Below, piece by piece: positions 34,566 to 43,104 of a stretch of DNA of 59,630 bases (positions are counted from its first letter, which is position 1; every line of letters begins with the position of its first letter). Under the pieces are notes generated by a model. The model did no database searches, was not told the origin of the DNA, and was given only the letters and a program-made list of their open reading frames with translations. The translations under genes and the position numbers were made by a program. The stretch is from positions 1 to 59,630 of the forward strand of contig CALAHF010000088.1 of NCBI GenBank assembly GCA_937891465.1. The letters are read 5' to 3'. This DNA comes from an uncultured Verrucomicrobiales bacterium (GTDB lineage: Bacteria > Verrucomicrobiota > Verrucomicrobiia > Verrucomicrobiales > DEV007).

Positions 34566-35360
34566 ATGATTCCACGACTCTCAGCCATCGTTTGTGTGTT
34601 TTTCGCGTGCAGCTGCGATCGCGAAACGGTTGAGCCTCCGGCATCCCCGATCGTTTATACCCCCAAGCCGACTGTCGATTCCTTTATCGATACGATTCTT
34701 TCAAGCGATGGAAAATTCTCGGACATGAGCTTTCGCAAAGTGATCAAGTCTTCGACCGGACATGAAATTTTGCCATTCGATCCGAGCGACTCAGCAGACA
34801 AAGAAATCCTCGAAGGTATCACCTCTGCGCTCGATGTCATTCTGGTGAAATTCAGCCTCGAAACCAGCCTCACCAACGACGAAAAGCGGATCAACGAAGT
34901 GAGTTCACACTTCGAGGAAGCCCTGAGACACCGGCTCAACAACGTTCCCGGACTCACCTGCGATTACCCCAAAACCGAGGCGGGTAAAGTTCAGCGATCC
35001 GGTTACCCCGACCTCCGAATCGAACATGAAGCAACGGGTCGCGTCGCTTATCTGGATCCCAAGCTCGTCGAAACAGGCTCCCTGAAATCCAGTCTCCGCA
35101 CCTTCTATTTCACTCCCAAGAATGAGACCAATAAAGTCCTTGAGGACGCCCACCATCTACTCGTCGGTATCGAGCACGACGGAAACACCGGTAATTGGAA
35201 ATTCCTAAAATGGCATCTCATCGATCTTGGCGAATTCCGCGTTCGACTCAAAGCGGAGTTCCAAGCGAGCAACAAGGATCTCTATCAGGAAAACCTGACC
35301 ATCCTGGAAGGCGTGAACAAAGAGATTGAGCCTGAACCAAAGGAGAAAACGTTAGAGTGA
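34566..35360 (+). CDS. Lipoprotein with a PD-(D/E)XK-like core
   Basis: The N-terminus (MIPRLSAIVCVFFACSC) looks like a lipoprotein signal with a Cys near residue 17. The middle, about residues 30-120, is helical. The C-terminal half has GYPDLRIEHEATG followed by RVAYLDPKLVETG and then LRTFYFTPKNETNKV, HHLLVGIEHDG and VRLKAEFQASNKDLY. The spacing of PD and the later D-x-K strand resembles a PD-(D/E)XK nuclease core, though a lipoprotein nuclease would be odd and the match is by pattern only. Such proteins occur in Verrucomicrobia and Planctomycetes as uncharacterised proteins. It is closely spaced after the Gre-like gene. Confidence 0.65.
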   Translation: MIPRLSAIVCVFFACSCDRETVEPPASPIVYTPKPTVDSFIDTILSSDGKFSDMSFRKVIKSSTGHEILPFDPSDSADKEILEGITSALDVILVKFSLETSLTNDEKRINEVSSHFEEALRHRLNNVPGLTCDYPKTEAGKVQRSGYPDLRIEHEATGRVAYLDPKLVETGSLKSSLRTFYFTPKNETNKVLEDAHHLLVGIEHDGNTGNWKFLKWHLIDLGEFRVRLKAEFQASNKDLYQENLTILEGVNKEIEPEPKEKTLE

Positions 35361-35364
35361 TAGC

Positions 35365-35450
35365 ACCCCCGCTAGCGAGAGCTAGCGTTGATCGCGGTGT
35401 GAAGGTTGAAATTACGTGTGAGCATCGCTGACAATGAGGCTAGCGGGGGT
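35365..35450. repeat. 12-bp perfect inverted repeat with an inner hairpin
   Basis: ACCCCCGCTAGC (35365-35376) is matched by GCTAGCGGGGGT (35439-35450). The left arm also pairs locally with GCTAGC at 35381-35386. It lies between the convergent lipoprotein gene and the hypothetical gene at 35440-35754 and could be a bidirectional terminator or a mobile-element end. Confidence 0.7.
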
Positions 35451-35754
35451 TGCCATCCACGGCTTGTTCGCTGAGTTGGTTTCCGGGTGGTAGGGTCGCT
35501 ATCGGATCGATCCCGACTGATGAAGCCAAGTCCATAAGGCAGTCCCAGTTCACAATGTCGCAGAGCCTGTGAGGCTCTTCAATGAAGCCACCAACCTCCC
35601 ATCCAACCTGCTCTTCGAACACTGCAAGTTGGATATCCCTGGCCTTCAGCATCGTTCTGAACGATAAGCAAAACGCTTCCAGGCTGGCTTTCTTTTTACC
35701 CTCATGTAGGTGGAGGAGTTCTCCAGTGTCGGCATTTAAGCGTGCGCCGACCAT
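35440..35754 (-). CDS. Hypothetical protein, about 104 residues
   Basis: The frame from ATG 35754 has a strong GAGGAGG just upstream and reads as an ordinary soluble protein: ARLNADTGELLHLHEGKKKA, FCLSFRTMLKARDIQLAV, QVGWEVGGFIEEPHRLCDIV with NWDCLMDL, and a Pro-rich end. I do not recognise the family. Its last codons overlap the right arm of the inverted repeat at 35439-35450, so the C-terminus could be truncated or altered. The 299 bases upstream (35755-36053) hold no gene I can support; a plus-strand open frame there runs antisense into this gene and has no known motif. Confidence 0.45.
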   Translation of the reverse strand: MVGARLNADTGELLHLHEGKKKASLEAFCLSFRTMLKARDIQLAVFEEQVGWEVGGFIEEPHRLCDIVNWDCLMDLASSVGIDPIATLPPGNQLSEQAVDGNPR

Positions 35755-36053
35755 CCCTCCTCAAATTGATTTGAATTCCCACCCCGGTGCAGCTTACACT
35801 CTCAGTGACGTAGCTCTTGAACGAATAAACGGCTTGGAAGCTTTTTTATTTTCACACCGAATTTTTGAGCCGCTTTTCAAGAGCTCGTCACCTGTTTTTT
35901 CAGCAAAATCGTCCGCAGATGTGAAAGGGAGCCAAACAATTTGGCTCGGTGTAAATGGACGCATTCTATTTTTTGCCGAACATAAAGGAGATTGTGTCGT
36001 AACAATGCCTCAAGTTATACCCTGTCGAAATTTGCGAGAATCAACACTTCACC

Positions 36054-39000
36054 TCACTTCGCAGCACGCTCGCTAAAGGGCACCAGTTTCGGGGCTTTTT
36101 GATCAGCCTCGTCTTTTGACGCGACGTCTTTGAGAAGCTCTACGACGGCTTTTTCGATCTGACGATCTTTCCCTGCAGCCCAATCACCGGGCTCTGGCCA
36201 GACGATGTGATCGGGCACGGCTCCGTTGAGCTCCATGTCTGCACCGTCGCTCAAGCGAAACCACCCGCGGAATGGCAATCGAAGAGTGCCGACATCCATG
36301 ATCGAGGTCATTCCGGTCGAAATCACGCCACCTGCGGTTGTCACTCCGACAACCTGTCCACGACCAAGTTCTTTGATCGCATGAGCAAAAATCTCGGCGT
36401 TTGAAAAACTGTTCTGATTGCACAAAACGATGATCGGCTTGGTCCATGTCGCGTAAACGAGCCGGTCCTGCGGGTATCCGGCACCGCCCCCGCGTGGAAT
36501 GGTGACGGCGTGTCGTGGTGGAGTCAGCACCGTCAGCAAATGGTCAGCCGTGAAGCCGCCGCCGTTGTCACGGACATCAATGATGAGTCCTTCTTTCCCC
36601 GCTCCACGTGCGAAAATCTCCTCTTCGAATTTGATGAATTCATTCCACTGCATCCGCGAAACATTGATATAGCCCAGCTGCCCTTTACTGAGTTTATCAA
36701 CCATGTCGCGATTCTTTTTGAGCCGGTCTTTCTGCAACAACGAAGTAGCCATGCTGTAGGTCGTGCTCACAATCGTCACATCGCGTTCCTTTTTCTCCTT
36801 GGCATCTTTCCGCGCTTTCAGAGTTAATTTCACTTCGCCGCTCGGGCCGTTTAGAACCGTCGTCAGATCCATCTGATTTTTGACAGGCTTGCCATCGATC
36901 TTCAAAAGGACGTCACCCGACTTCAAATCGATATCGGTCTGATCTGTGGTGCTGCCTGGAATCACGAAGTCGATTTTCAAACCGGGACCTTGGTGATGGG
37001 GATCAAATTTCAGCCCAAGATGTCGCGTCGAATCCACCCATGAGACTCCCGGAATCGAATTACTCGTCCTCGACAGCAGAACCGACGACGTGCTTTTGTA
37101 TCCAACGTGAGAACCATTCAGTTCGCCCAACAGCATCGCGGCAACTCGGTCAAAGGCGGTGCGATCAATCGCGTTCGCAGCGACGTTTTCGTATTTTTTA
37201 CGGACCGCTACCCAATCTTTGTTGTTGAGGTTTTCATCGTACCATTTGTCCCGCATCGTCCGCCAAATCTGGTGGAACGCGGCCTTCTGATATTCGCGGC
37301 GATCAAATTCCTGCTTGGCTTTCACTCCGTAGGCGACTCCTTTTCCGCGCGAAAATGACATAGGATTTCCGCTCACCAACCAGAAAATCGTATCGTTTTT
37401 CGCATCCCAGCGTGCCAACCCACCCATCTGCGTAGTCAGAAGCGTCGGAGTCAGTTTGTCAGGGAATGTCACGTAGTAGGTGCCTTTTGCGCCTTTAACG
37501 ACAGCAGAAAATGCGAGCCGCTTTGAATCGTGAGCCCACAACAAACTTTCCTCAGTCGAGTTCGGAATCGAAATGCGCCGAATCCTTTCATAAAGTTTAT
37601 CGAAATCGATTTTGATGCTTTTGTCCGGTTCAGGCTTCTTCGCTTCAGCAACCTTCGGATCTTCTTTTTTCGGTTCAGCTTTTTTAGGGTCTTCCTTCTT
37701 TGGCTCAGTCGGCTTTTTCACGACCACCGGAGGCTTGGGGTCCGGTTTCTTGGGCTCGACTTTCTTTGGCTCGGGCTTTTTCGGCCCGGGCTCCTTTTTA
37801 GCCTCTGTTTTTCCCGCCGCCATTTTCGGATCCGCCGCCGGTTTCGGCTTAGGCGTTTCTTTCTTCGGCTCAGCTTTGGGCACCGGCTTCTTCGGTTCAG
37901 CCTTTTTGGCTGGCTCCGCTTTTTTTGGATCGCCTGCCTTCGGAATGTCCTTCTTCGGCTCTTCCTTTTTCGGCGCTGGCGGCTTCCGCTCCTTCTTCAT
38001 TTTCTCGAGCGCAGACTTCACTGTTTTTTCACGCTTGTTGACCTCCTCAGCTTCACGAGTGAGGTGCACGAAATAAACATCGGTTTCAGTCTCAAAACGC
38101 CGTCCCACAAAGGCGAGAATCTTTCCGTCCGGCGACCAGCGCGGTGACGAGTCATTGTCAGGATGCCGCGACAAATTAAATGGCTTCCGATGCCCATCGA
38201 GCGGTTTAATCCAAATATCGCGGTTGAAATCATTGTCGCTGAGCGAGTAGGCGAGCCACTTTCCATCGGGGGAGAAATCGTAATCCGGCTGATTCCACGA
38301 TTCGAGATGAGTTTTCACATCACTCCCATTGGGGGCCGCCGTTTTCAAAGTTCCCTGCCCTTCGACATAGCTAAACCGCTTTTCGTCCGGCAAAAACTGA
38401 AGATCATTTTTCGGTAATTTTGTTTTCGTCAGCTGAGTCGCGACAAAGCTGTCGTTCTGCCAGAAATACTTTTTTTCATCAGCACGTTTGGAATGCCAAA
38501 TGTCCATATTTCCAACGGACTCCCGAATGTAATAGATCGACTTCCCATCGGGCGCAAAAACCGGCTCGCGCTCTTCGAATGGCGTATTCGTAACTTGTTT
38601 GGGCTCTTTCAAAACCGTGTCCATCACCCAAATATCGCCACCTGTGGAAAAGGCAACTTCCAATCCATCTTTGGAAACACTCATGTTGGTGGCCTTCGTC
38701 AGAATACGTTTCACCATAGTATTTCGGAACGACTCCTCATTCGTGGTCAGCTTGATCTTCCGGGGCTGACCTGCTTTTTCGCTGGCCAATTCGATTTCGG
38801 TCAGATCAAACTCCTTGCGAAAAATCATCTTTTTCCCATCGGCCGAAATTGAAGGAATGATCGCCGGGTCGTCATCGAACTTCGTGATTTGCTTCTCTTT
38901 TTTCGACTCAAGATCGTACGCCCACACGTTGAATTGCCTGTCGTCTCCGTGATTTCCGGTGAAATAGAATCCTTTTCCATCCGGCTTCCACATCGGATCG

Positions 39001-39701
39001 CGCGCCCCAAATTCGCGGGCAATCAGTTTGGTGAATTTAGGCTCACCAGTCTCCAGATTTTCCGCCAGCCAAATTTGAGAGGACTTCGCACCAACGTAGC
39101 CTTTCCGATATAGATCAAACCCCTCACGAGTGAACAACAGCTTCTTTCCGTCCGGAGAAATCGCCCCGCTGACACCCTCCGCATCGAACAACAACTTTTC
39201 GCCATCACGCTTTTCCAAGCTGACTCGGTAAAATCGGCTGGGGCTACGAGTTCCAAAATCACGCGTTCCCGCGATCAGAACTGACTTTCCGTCAGGATAC
39301 CAACCAATCAATTTCGACCCGTAGCTATTGAATGTCACCTGTTTGGGAATGCCTCCTCTTGCATTCGAAACAAAGACATGAATTTGCCCTCCAACCGAGC
39401 GGTTAAATGCGATTTGAGTGCCGTCGGGCGAAAACAGAGGTCGATTCTCATCTCCTGCGTGGGTGGTGAATCGCCGGGCCGCACCACCTTTTGCACGCGC
39501 CGTCCAAATATCCCCAGCCCAACCGAATACAATCTTCGAGCCGTCTGGCGAAAACGAAGGATAGGTCGGCAACGTAATCTTAAGTGGCCTCGCATCGGGA
39601 GTTGGCCTCTTCTTGTTTTCCTTCTGCTGCGAATACGCCGCGGGCGAGCCCAGCAGGCAGATGGTGGAAAGCGCAATAATTCGAAGGCAGGCCGATTTCA
39701 T
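36054..39701 (-). CDS. Tricorn-like exported protease (WD/beta-propeller, PDZ, S41)
   Basis: ATG 39701 begins a signal peptide (MKSACLRIIALSTICLLG to AAYSQ). About 1215 residues follow. Two propeller regions carry TolB/WD-like repeats such as PSFSPDGSKIVFGWAGDIW and PVFAPDGKSIYYIRE. A Lys/Pro/Glu-rich insertion of some 130 residues lies near 560-690. The tricorn core domain, a PDZ domain (DVLLKIDGKPVKNQMDL) and the S41 peptidase domain follow, with YINVSRMQWNEFIKF, IIDVRDNGGGFTADHLL and the nucleophile Ser in NQNSFSNAEIFAHA. The family degrades peptides in large assemblies. The signal peptide makes this one periplasmic or outer-membrane associated. It is transcribed alone. Confidence 0.85.
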   Translation of the reverse strand: MKSACLRIIALSTICLLGSPAAYSQQKENKKRPTPDARPLKITLPTYPSFSPDGSKIVFGWAGDIWTARAKGGAARRFTTHAGDENRPLFSPDGTQIAFNRSVGGQIHVFVSNARGGIPKQVTFNSYGSKLIGWYPDGKSVLIAGTRDFGTRSPSRFYRVSLEKRDGEKLLFDAEGVSGAISPDGKKLLFTREGFDLYRKGYVGAKSSQIWLAENLETGEPKFTKLIAREFGARDPMWKPDGKGFYFTGNHGDDRQFNVWAYDLESKKEKQITKFDDDPAIIPSISADGKKMIFRKEFDLTEIELASEKAGQPRKIKLTTNEESFRNTMVKRILTKATNMSVSKDGLEVAFSTGGDIWVMDTVLKEPKQVTNTPFEEREPVFAPDGKSIYYIRESVGNMDIWHSKRADEKKYFWQNDSFVATQLTKTKLPKNDLQFLPDEKRFSYVEGQGTLKTAAPNGSDVKTHLESWNQPDYDFSPDGKWLAYSLSDNDFNRDIWIKPLDGHRKPFNLSRHPDNDSSPRWSPDGKILAFVGRRFETETDVYFVHLTREAEEVNKREKTVKSALEKMKKERKPPAPKKEEPKKDIPKAGDPKKAEPAKKAEPKKPVPKAEPKKETPKPKPAADPKMAAGKTEAKKEPGPKKPEPKKVEPKKPDPKPPVVVKKPTEPKKEDPKKAEPKKEDPKVAEAKKPEPDKSIKIDFDKLYERIRRISIPNSTEESLLWAHDSKRLAFSAVVKGAKGTYYVTFPDKLTPTLLTTQMGGLARWDAKNDTIFWLVSGNPMSFSRGKGVAYGVKAKQEFDRREYQKAAFHQIWRTMRDKWYDENLNNKDWVAVRKKYENVAANAIDRTAFDRVAAMLLGELNGSHVGYKSTSSVLLSRTSNSIPGVSWVDSTRHLGLKFDPHHQGPGLKIDFVIPGSTTDQTDIDLKSGDVLLKIDGKPVKNQMDLTTVLNGPSGEVKLTLKARKDAKEKKERDVTIVSTTYSMATSLLQKDRLKKNRDMVDKLSKGQLGYINVSRMQWNEFIKFEEEIFARGAGKEGLIIDVRDNGGGFTADHLLTVLTPPRHAVTIPRGGGAGYPQDRLVYATWTKPIIVLCNQNSFSNAEIFAHAIKELGRGQVVGVTTAGGVISTGMTSIMDVGTLRLPFRGWFRLSDGADMELNGAVPDHIVWPEPGDWAAGKDRQIEKAVVELLKDVASKDEADQKAPKLVPFSERAAK

Positions 39702-39768
39702 AAGTCGTTTACAGTGCGTGAAAACATGAAAAATGTCGAAGAAAACAGTCTTCACAATCGAGTCATAC

Positions 39769-39810
39769 GATTCAACATGGTCTGTTCGATGATCGAACAG
39801 GGGTGGATCG
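39769..39810. repeat. Dispersed palindromic repeat, copy 8
   Basis: GATTCAACATGGTC, core TGTTCGATGATC and GAACAGGGGTGGATCG follow the family plan with more substitutions than other copies. It lies in the gap between the Tricorn gene and the next minus-strand gene. Confidence 0.65.
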
Positions 39811-39822
39811 TTTTTATTGCTT

Positions 39823-40887
39823 TTACCAGCTCAACTCAAAATCGATGAATTGCGCCGAGGAAAATTTCTTTCCCTTTTTACCTACGTCATAAAGACCAAC
39901 CTTCGCGGTATAATCATTTTCAAGAGAAGGCTGCTCTAGCACTTTAGCATGCCCACGCCCCTTCTTGTGGTTGCAGCTCATCTCCACGATTCCGGCAGCC
40001 GGCAGACCGACTTCCGCGTCAAATTTCCGCGACACCTTCCCCTCCCATTCAGGAGTCCAGTCTTCGCCATTCAATCTGGTGGCAAACTCCCCTTTGTGAA
40101 GACCAGGTGCCGAACCACTTCCCCCGCTATGATCGAACCAAATCTTGTCTCCTGAAATACAAACGACACTCATTCCCTCGACCTGAACCCGAATTCGAAT
40201 CGATCCTGGCGGATTCACCACCGGTTCAGGTTTGGCGAATACAACCGGCAAGATTTCAGGCATATCCGGAATGGATTTTACGACTTCCATTACGATGATC
40301 GCGTCGTCCAAACGATCCGCCTTTAGATAGGCTGTCTTCATCTCATCAAGACTCGCTTTGTAGGCCACATTCAGCTGACCAATTTTGTTCAAAACAACAA
40401 CTTCAATGCGTGCATTCTCAGCATCATAAATCTTGCGGTAAGCGGCCACTTTCGACGTTTCCACGTATTTATCGGCTACTTTCCCGGTTGCCTCAATCGC
40501 GATAATTTCCTTTTTCGCTTCAAGCGTATTCTCCGAATCATCCGCTTTTTGAAAAACATCCCTCATTTTTACGAGCTGTTCCTCATATTTGGCAAGCAGG
40601 TCCGAAAGCGGCTGCGTCAGATCTTTCACTCTCTCGCGATACTTTTCCTTCGAAACCTTCAAATCGGCAGGATCGTTCGGTTTGATCTCGACATCGGCCG
40701 AAGAAACCATTCCTTGATGTCCCGAGCCACCTGACGTGGTCGTAGTTGTTGGATTCAAATCCGTCTTTTTCCCGAAAAAAAGCGAGTTCCCACCCTGAGC
40801 ATGCCCGTTTACTCCCAATCCGAAGGCGATCGCGAAGATCACCGTTCGAATGAAACTGCCAAAATTCAACTGCAACTCCACTGTCAT
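39823..40887 (-). CDS. Exported hypothetical protein with helical middle and beta-rich C-terminus
   Basis: ATG 40887 is chosen because it starts a signal peptide (FIRTVIFAIAFGLGVNGHAQ); the longer frame to 40968 adds an unlikely leader. After a Thr/Gly-rich linker, residues 80-215 are highly helical and charged (PLSDLLAKYEEQLVKMRDVF, IGQLNVAYKASLDEMKTAY), suggesting a coiled coil. Residues 240-354 are beta-rich (SIRIRVQVEGMSVVCISGDK, EWEGKVSRKFDAEVGLPAAG). I have seen the helical pattern in verrucomicrobial exported proteins but do not recognise a named family. No catalytic motif is evident. Confidence 0.7.
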   Translation of the reverse strand: MTVELQLNFGSFIRTVIFAIAFGLGVNGHAQGGNSLFFGKKTDLNPTTTTTSGGSGHQGMVSSADVEIKPNDPADLKVSKEKYRERVKDLTQPLSDLLAKYEEQLVKMRDVFQKADDSENTLEAKKEIIAIEATGKVADKYVETSKVAAYRKIYDAENARIEVVVLNKIGQLNVAYKASLDEMKTAYLKADRLDDAIIVMEVVKSIPDMPEILPVVFAKPEPVVNPPGSIRIRVQVEGMSVVCISGDKIWFDHSGGSGSAPGLHKGEFATRLNGEDWTPEWEGKVSRKFDAEVGLPAAGIVEMSCNHKKGRGHAKVLEQPSLENDYTAKVGLYDVGKKGKKFSSAQFIDFELSW

Positions 40888-40994
40888 CCCGACTAACCAA
40901 CATCTAATTACCATATTTTCAATCCGCAATCCGACTAGGTTGCTGGCCTGAATTATTCTGATAGACATCGATTCGTAAGCCGTATTCTTAGTTG

Positions 40995-42089
40995 ATGAAC
41001 AATCGTAAACTCGGCATTGGTTTGATTCTCTGCAGTCTCCTAATGGGCGGATTTTTCATGTCCCGTCCTTCCCAAAAGCCAGGAGACATCGGCACGCCTT
41101 CAGGGAAATCAACAATCGATCCAAAGTTGATGAACGCCTGTCAGGTGGCTTTTCCAAAAGGAAAGTTCAGAGCAATTGTGGTGATTGATCCCCGAAACGG
41201 CCATGTCCTCGCAGATTTCAGCACTCCTGATCCCACCGCGGAAGATCAGCGTGAACTGTCCGAAACTCCGACGAAACCTGGAGTCAGTTTGTTCCCAATT
41301 GTGGCATTGTCTGGTTCACCCATGAGAATTGATGCAAAAATATTCCACTGCGGCGGCGGAAAAAAGTTCGGCGCCAAACTTATGAAGTGCTGAATCGCCA
41401 ACAGACCGGAAAAAACGCACGGCAAACTCGGGATGGCCGATGCAATTAAAAACAGCTGCAACGGCTTTATCTACCGATATTCCACTGAGGCGGGAGTCTC
41501 CGATATTTTGATTACCTCCGATCACTTCGGACTGGGTCGAAAATCCCGTCTCGCAGCTCGAAACCAGTCGAGCATTCCTAATCCTGAATGGCTGAAAATG
41601 CAGGGATTGCAATGGTCCCCCGCGTTCACCTCGCTGGTTGGGATTGGTCAAGGCGCAGTCGAAATTTCTCCGCTTCAAATGGCGACGATATATTCCACGT
41701 TTGCGAATGGACAATTTGTTCACGAACCGAATTGGGAGCTTACCGCCGCGCCCAATGTGATCTCTGATTTTGCGGATCTTCCGGATTACAAGCCAGCGAC
41801 ATTTGAACTAATTCATGAAGGCTTGCGAGCATCAGTCAACGACCCCGGCGGAACTGGAGCCAACGCAAATTCAGCAAACTTTGTGATCGCTGGCCAAACC
41901 GGAACCGTTCTAACCGGCAACCCCAAAATACCCGTCAACGCGTGGTTCTGTGGTTTTGCCCCTTTCGAAAACCCGACGGTTGCGGTCACCGTTTTTGTGA
42001 AAGATGGCGTTTCAGGAAATGCGACAGCCGCGCCGGTTGCGAAGGAAGTGATCGAGTTTGCGCTGAAAAACACGCCACCAAATTCGTAA
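40995..42089 (+). pseudogene. Degenerate penicillin-binding transpeptidase
   Basis: One frame from ATG 40995 to 42089 holds a membrane anchor (GLILCSLLMGGFFM) and a transpeptidase domain, interrupted by TGA at 41391-41393 where Trp would fit (KLMKC-stop-IANRPEK). The SxN motif is present (IKNSCNGFIYRYS), but the SxxK nucleophile region reads PGVSLFPIVAL, so the catalytic Lys is missing, and the third motif reads AGQTGTVL instead of KTG. LVGIGQGAVEISPLQMATIY is the usual conserved stretch before it. Loss of two catalytic motifs plus a stop indicates long inactivity, yet the rest remains well kept. If readthrough occurs it would be a pseudoenzyme. Confidence 0.8.
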
Positions 42090-42146
42090 AGAATCCTCGC
42101 GACTTTTGACCAATTCTGCGGCTATTTCATCGTCTCGCACAAAACG

Positions 42147-43055
42147 ATGTCTACAAAAGCCGCCACTTCTGCCCTTTTCCTCGCCGGTCCCACCGGTTGT
42201 GGAAAATCGTCGGTGGCGATTGCTCTGGCTGAGAAAATCGGGCCTCATGCTGTGATCGTAAACGCAGACGCCTTTCAAATTTACCAACACCTCGACATCC
42301 TTACTGCTGCTCCGTCATCTGCAGATCAAGTGCGGGTTCCACACGAGCTGTATGGAATCCTCGATCCGTCCGAGAACTGTGACGCAGCGAGATATGCCTG
42401 TCTTGCCGAGGAAAAGATCGCTGAACTCGTGGCGAACGACTGCTTCCCCATCGTAGTCGGCGGCAGCGGACTTTACATCAAAGCGCTGACCCATGGGCTT
42501 GGCCCGACACCTCCGGGCGATCCTGAATTACGCGCCGAACTCGACCTTCTCGAACTCGATGAACTTTTCGCCTGGCTTGAAAAAGTCGATCCTATCGGTG
42601 CGGCTGAAACCAATCGGAAAAACCGCCGCTACGTAACACGAAACCTCGAGATCTCCATTCTATCGGGCGTTCCCGCCTCGACCTTGAAGCGGGATTTCGA
42701 AAATTCAGCTCCCAAGTTCAATGGAATTTTCCTGACGCGCGACCGCGAATTGCTCTACGAACGCATCAATCAGCGCACCCACGAAATGTTTGCTGAAGGC
42801 GTTGTCGATGAAGTGAAAAACGCAGGAGAACTTTCCACCACTGCGGAAAAAGCCATCGGCGTGCGCGAAATCCAGCATCTGATTGCGGGCGACCTGAGCA
42901 AGGCCGGCTGCATCGAGCTGATTCAGCAAGCCACCCGCAAATATTCCAAACGCCAACGGACCTGGTTCAAGCGGGAAAAGGGATTTGAGAGCATCGAAAT
43001 CAGCAAATCCGAGACTGCCACTCAGATTACAGATCAAATTTCTCTGAAATCGTGA
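42147..43055 (+). CDS. miaA: tRNA dimethylallyltransferase MiaA
   Basis: The 302-residue protein has the Walker A motif LFLAGPTGCGKSSVAIALAE, NADAFQIYQHLDILTAAPS and VPHELYGILDPSE, then IVVGGSGLYIKALTHGL. The second half has FLTRDRELLYERINQRTHEM and AIGVREIQHLIAGDLS, ending with KYSKRQRTWFKRE, the conserved tRNA-contact signature. MiaA adds an isopentenyl group to A37 of tRNAs reading UNN codons, and tRNA-Ser(GGA) at 3843 is one such class. The length is normal. It is followed after 49 bases by aroB in the same direction; such pairings are not functional operons in most bacteria, so joint transcription is only likely by spacing. Confidence 0.93.
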   Translation: MSTKAATSALFLAGPTGCGKSSVAIALAEKIGPHAVIVNADAFQIYQHLDILTAAPSSADQVRVPHELYGILDPSENCDAARYACLAEEKIAELVANDCFPIVVGGSGLYIKALTHGLGPTPPGDPELRAELDLLELDELFAWLEKVDPIGAAETNRKNRRYVTRNLEISILSGVPASTLKRDFENSAPKFNGIFLTRDRELLYERINQRTHEMFAEGVVDEVKNAGELSTTAEKAIGVREIQHLIAGDLSKAGCIELIQQATRKYSKRQRTWFKREKGFESIEISKSETATQITDQISLKS

Positions 43056-43104
43056 TTTCCCGCGCCGGAAAACCCGTGTTACCTGTTTCCGAAATCCACC
43101 CATC

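Noticed and set aside
35582-36076. A plus-strand gene of 164 codons
   Set aside because: Its first half is antisense to the hypothetical gene at 35440-35754 and its last codons overlap the Tricorn gene; nothing in it is recognisable.
37530-38147. A 205-codon plus-strand open frame rich in Phe, Arg and Leu
   Set aside because: It is antisense to the Lys/Pro/Glu-rich linker of the Tricorn-like gene and follows from that composition.
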